Assembly: GCA_001898825.1 (NCBI GenBank) | Contig: MKVK01000054.1 | Span: 1-35,419 of the forward strand | Source of the DNA: Magnetospirillum sp. 64-120 | Lineage (GTDB): Bacteria > Pseudomonadota > Alphaproteobacteria > Rhodospirillales > Magnetospirillaceae | Direction: 5' to 3' | DNA: 35,419 nt | Shown here: positions 33,477 through 35,419 of the stretch, piece by piece | Position numbering within the stretch: the stretch's first letter is position 1 | Layout of the letters: each line of letters starts with the position of its first letter | Made by a program: the position numbers and the translations under genes | Notes under the pieces: model-generated | The model's database searches: none | What the model saw: only the letters and a program-made list of their open reading frames with translations | Told to the model about the DNA's origin: nothing

Positions 33477-33515
33477 TTTTTTATCCATCGTTATCTCCTT
33501 GCGTCCGGGAACATG

Positions 33516-33541
33516 ATTTCCGTACAATTTCCGTACGGAAA
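33516..33541. repeat. Tandem ATTTCCGTAC sites before the integrase gene
   Basis: ATTTCCGTAC occurs at 33516-33525 and again at 33527-33536. The second copy is part of a perfect 14-bp palindrome, TTTCCGTACGGAAA (33528-33541). A 9-of-10 copy, ATTTCCGCAC, is at 33423-33432. The cluster lies between the att site and the integrase start, where arm-type integrase sites, excisionase sites or an autoregulatory operator are expected. Confidence 0.5.
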
Positions 33542-33556
33542 AACGGAGGCTTCCCG

Positions 33557-34900
33557 ATGGCCCGCACGGTTCGCAACGCCAAGCTCGACACCCGATCCGC
33601 CCGCACGAAATTAGACGCTCGCCGCGAACCCTATTGGTTTGTCATATCCCGAGGGTGTGCCTTGGGGTATCGCAAGGGCACCGATGGCGGAACCTGGATT
33701 GCACGCTATCGGGACGATAACGGGAAGCAGCACTACCGGTCCCTTGGTGCTGCCGACGACGCTATGGATAGCGACGGGGGCGGACTGTGCCTTACCTGCG
33801 CCGAAGCCCAACGGTACGCGGACCAATGGTTCAAATTGGCAGCACGGGGCTTTGAGGATGACGCCCCCCGATCCGGCCCCTACACCGTCAAGGATGCGCT
33901 GGCGGATTATCTGGATGCCTACAAGCGTGGACACACCGCCAAAGGCACCGGGCGGGCCGCAAATCGGGTGCAATGGACCATAGACGCCCTTATCAACCCT
34001 TCGCTTGGCAATGTGCAGGTGTTGAAGCTCACTCGCCGCCGGATTGAGCAATGGCACGCGGGCTTGGCGAATACGGCCCCACGCTTGCGGACAGGACTGG
34101 GGAAGCCACAGAAGTTTCGGGAAATGGATGACAGCCCGGACTCTATCCGCCGCCGTCATTCCTCCGCAAATCGCGTCCTGACCGTGCTTAAGGCAGCTCT
34201 TAACCTTGCCTTCCATGACCGCAAGGTTGCCAGCGATGACGCATGGCGTAGCGTCAAGCCGTTCCGGGATGCCGATGCCGCCCGCGTCCGTTATCTGAAC
34301 GACGACGAAGCCCGCCGCGTGGTCAATGCCTGCACCCCGGATTTCCGCCCGTTGGTGCAGGCCGCCTTATTGACCGGATGCCGCTATGGGGAATTGGTGG
34401 CGCTGACCGTGGCGGATTACAATGCGGACGCGGGAACCGTTCATATTCGCATGAGCAAATCGGGCAAGCCCCGCCACGTCGCGTTGACCAACGAAGGCCG
34501 GAAATTTTTCGATACCGCCACCGCTGGCAAGACGGGCAATTCGCCCATGTTCACAAAAGCCGATGGAAGCCGGTGGGGCGCCTCACACCAGCAACGCCCA
34601 TTCAAGGCCGCTTGTGAGAAAGCCAAGGTGGATGCCATGACGTTCCACGAATTGCGCCACAGCTACGCAAGCCGCCTTATAATGGGCGAAAAGGATAAAA
34701 CCGATCCAGAGGGCAAACGGTGGCTTCGCCCCCCTGTTCCTCTGGTCGTCGTGGCCGCACAATTGGGACACACTGATACGCGCATGGCGGAAAAGCACTA
34801 TGGGCACCTTGCCCCGTCGTATGTCGCCGATACAGTCCGCGCGGCGTTCGGCACACTCGGGGTGGTGGAAGAAACAAACGTTGCACTTTTTCGCAAATGA
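33557..34900 (+). CDS. Tyrosine-type site-specific integrase
   Basis: A 447-residue phage/island integrase. An N-terminal arm-binding and core-binding region (residues about 1-235, with the SAM-like block VKDALADYLDAYKRG) is followed by the catalytic domain. All catalytic residues are visible: Arg276 in TGCRYGEL, Lys301 in SKSGKPR, His364 and Arg367 in HELRHSY, His405 in QLGHTDTRM, and the nucleophile Tyr415 in AEKHYGHL. GGAGG lies 8 nt before the ATG. The gene points away from the tRNA-Glu fragment 152 bp upstream, its likely target site. Base composition is lower in GC than in the polysaccharide cluster, which fits acquired DNA. Confidence 0.95.
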   Translation: MARTVRNAKLDTRSARTKLDARREPYWFVISRGCALGYRKGTDGGTWIARYRDDNGKQHYRSLGAADDAMDSDGGGLCLTCAEAQRYADQWFKLAARGFEDDAPRSGPYTVKDALADYLDAYKRGHTAKGTGRAANRVQWTIDALINPSLGNVQVLKLTRRRIEQWHAGLANTAPRLRTGLGKPQKFREMDDSPDSIRRRHSSANRVLTVLKAALNLAFHDRKVASDDAWRSVKPFRDADAARVRYLNDDEARRVVNACTPDFRPLVQAALLTGCRYGELVALTVADYNADAGTVHIRMSKSGKPRHVALTNEGRKFFDTATAGKTGNSPMFTKADGSRWGASHQQRPFKAACEKAKVDAMTFHELRHSYASRLIMGEKDKTDPEGKRWLRPPVPLVVVAAQLGHTDTRMAEKHYGHLAPSYVADTVRAAFGTLGVVEETNVALFRK

Positions 34901-34923
34901 TAAACATTTCAAAGGCGCTTTAG

Positions 34924-35307
34924 ATGACAGAATCAGGCAGCAAATCCACAAATTTCGGATTGCCGAATTGGCGGAATGAAAACGAATATCCAGATGAAAG
35001 CGCAGCACTCGAATTATGGCGCTGGCAGTTTATACGTCGTCGCGATGATTACCGCAAAGACTGGCACAATCACAAACTAGAAACATATAATTACTTTAAG
35101 CGCCTCCATAAAAACAAAAAAGTGCTAACCCCTGACCATGATGAATTCATGTGCAGAATCCCTGATAGCATTGAAAAATATGGGTTGCGCCGCTGCCCCA
35201 ATCCGGCCCTAGACCGCCCAAAGAGATTGCAGTCCCCCGCACCAGACAAGATGGATTTTTTTGATGGGTGGCTTGGAAATCAGCACACTCATCTTGATAA
35301 CAAATGA
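34924..35307 (+). CDS. Hypothetical protein of the integrated element
   Basis: A 127-residue polar protein without membrane segments. The block ALELWRWQFIRRRDDYRKDW (residues 29-48) resembles the WEFLRRNPxYR motif of small alphaproteobacterial plasmid and island proteins often labelled transcriptional regulator or DUF6499-like. The similarity is faint. The gene is much richer in AT than anything else in the window and uses AAA/AAT/GAT codons freely, pointing to foreign origin. It starts 24 bp after the integrase stop, so the two may be co-transcribed. Its stop TGA coincides with the start of a possible IS tip (TGACCTGAGACCG), so the C-terminus may have been cut by an insertion. Confidence 0.6.
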   Translation: MTESGSKSTNFGLPNWRNENEYPDESAALELWRWQFIRRRDDYRKDWHNHKLETYNYFKRLHKNKKVLTPDHDEFMCRIPDSIEKYGLRRCPNPALDRPKRLQSPAPDKMDFFDGWLGNQHTHLDNK

Positions 35308-35419
35308 CCTGAGACCGAAGTTTCCTCCAGTTATGGGTGGAGTCCGGTGTGGTTTTGATGCCCGAAACGGGTGGTGATGGCAAGCAGGGCTGGGGCATGC
35401 CCCAGCCCTGCTTGCGTCG
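35305..35419. mobile_element. Possible insertion-sequence end at the right edge
   Basis: From TGACCTGAGACCGAAGTTTC (35305-35324) the base composition returns to GC-rich and no gene fits. The opening TGACCTG is shared with the IS3-type remnant at 30051-30045 and is a common style of IS3-family terminus. No transposase is visible before the window ends, so this is a weak call. Confidence 0.3.
35380..35415. repeat. Perfect 36-bp palindrome
   Basis: The 18-nt arm GCAAGCAGGGCTGGGGCA is followed at once by its exact reverse complement, with no loop and no mismatch. As RNA or single-stranded DNA it would form a very stable hairpin. There is no T-run on either side within the window, so it is not a standard intrinsic terminator. 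It could belong to a mobile element or be a dispersed repeat. Confidence 0.85.

Overview
The window is high-GC DNA dense in coding sequence. It has many 4-bp ATGA/GTGA gene overlaps and frequent GTG and TTG starts. Gene content, the cytochrome c module and a tRNA-Glu 3' remnant of alphaproteobacterial type suggest an alphaproteobacterium, probably Rhodospirillales (Magnetospirillum-like). That assignment is inference from gene content, not from a marker gene.

Region 1 (251-5108) is a lasso-peptide locus. On the minus strand it holds a B2 leader peptidase (4671-5108), a 54-codon precursor gene (4354-4518), a lasso cyclase (2409-4301), an HPr-kinase-like peptide kinase (1081-1992) and a sulfotransferase (251-1084). 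The PqqD-like B1/RRE protein (2116-2412) is on the plus strand. The precursor has a paeninodin-type leader (WxxPxxEVLxV, T at -2), a ring-forming Asp and a C-terminal Ser. That Ser is the residue a PadeK-type kinase would phosphorylate. No exporter, isopeptidase or receptor gene is next to it.

Region 2 (5251-29885) is a Wzx/Wzy-type exopolysaccharide cluster in several divergent blocks. It includes WecB (UDP-GlcNAc 2-epimerase) and a WecG/TagA ManNAc transferase, a polyprenyl glycosylphosphotransferase, a GT4 transferase and a putative GT-B protein. It also has a flippase, two O-antigen polymerase/ligase-like proteins, Wza, a Wzc-type BY-kinase and a BBP2 outer-membrane barrel. Accessory genes are a Tat-exported beta-helix protein, an SDR epimerase, two methyltransferases, a B12-type radical SAM enzyme, a class II amidotransferase (AsnB type), a PF14907-like nucleotidyltransferase and a PPP-type phosphatase. 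The logic is: make UDP-ManNAc, build a lipid-linked repeat, flip it, polymerise it, and export it through Wzc-Wza-barrel.

Region 3 (29886-32970) starts with the remnant of an IS3-family end. A minus-strand electron-transfer operon follows: FAD/NAD/2Fe-2S reductase, membrane cytochrome b, and octaheme c-type cytochrome. Upstream of it is a small exported His/Asp-rich protein.

Region 4 (33364-35419) is the edge of an integrated element. It has a displaced tRNA-Glu 3' half (att site), repeats that look like protein-binding sites, a tyrosine integrase and a small AT-rich ORF. At the very end lie a possible IS tip and a perfect 36-bp palindrome. The intact tRNA-Glu should lie beyond the right edge.
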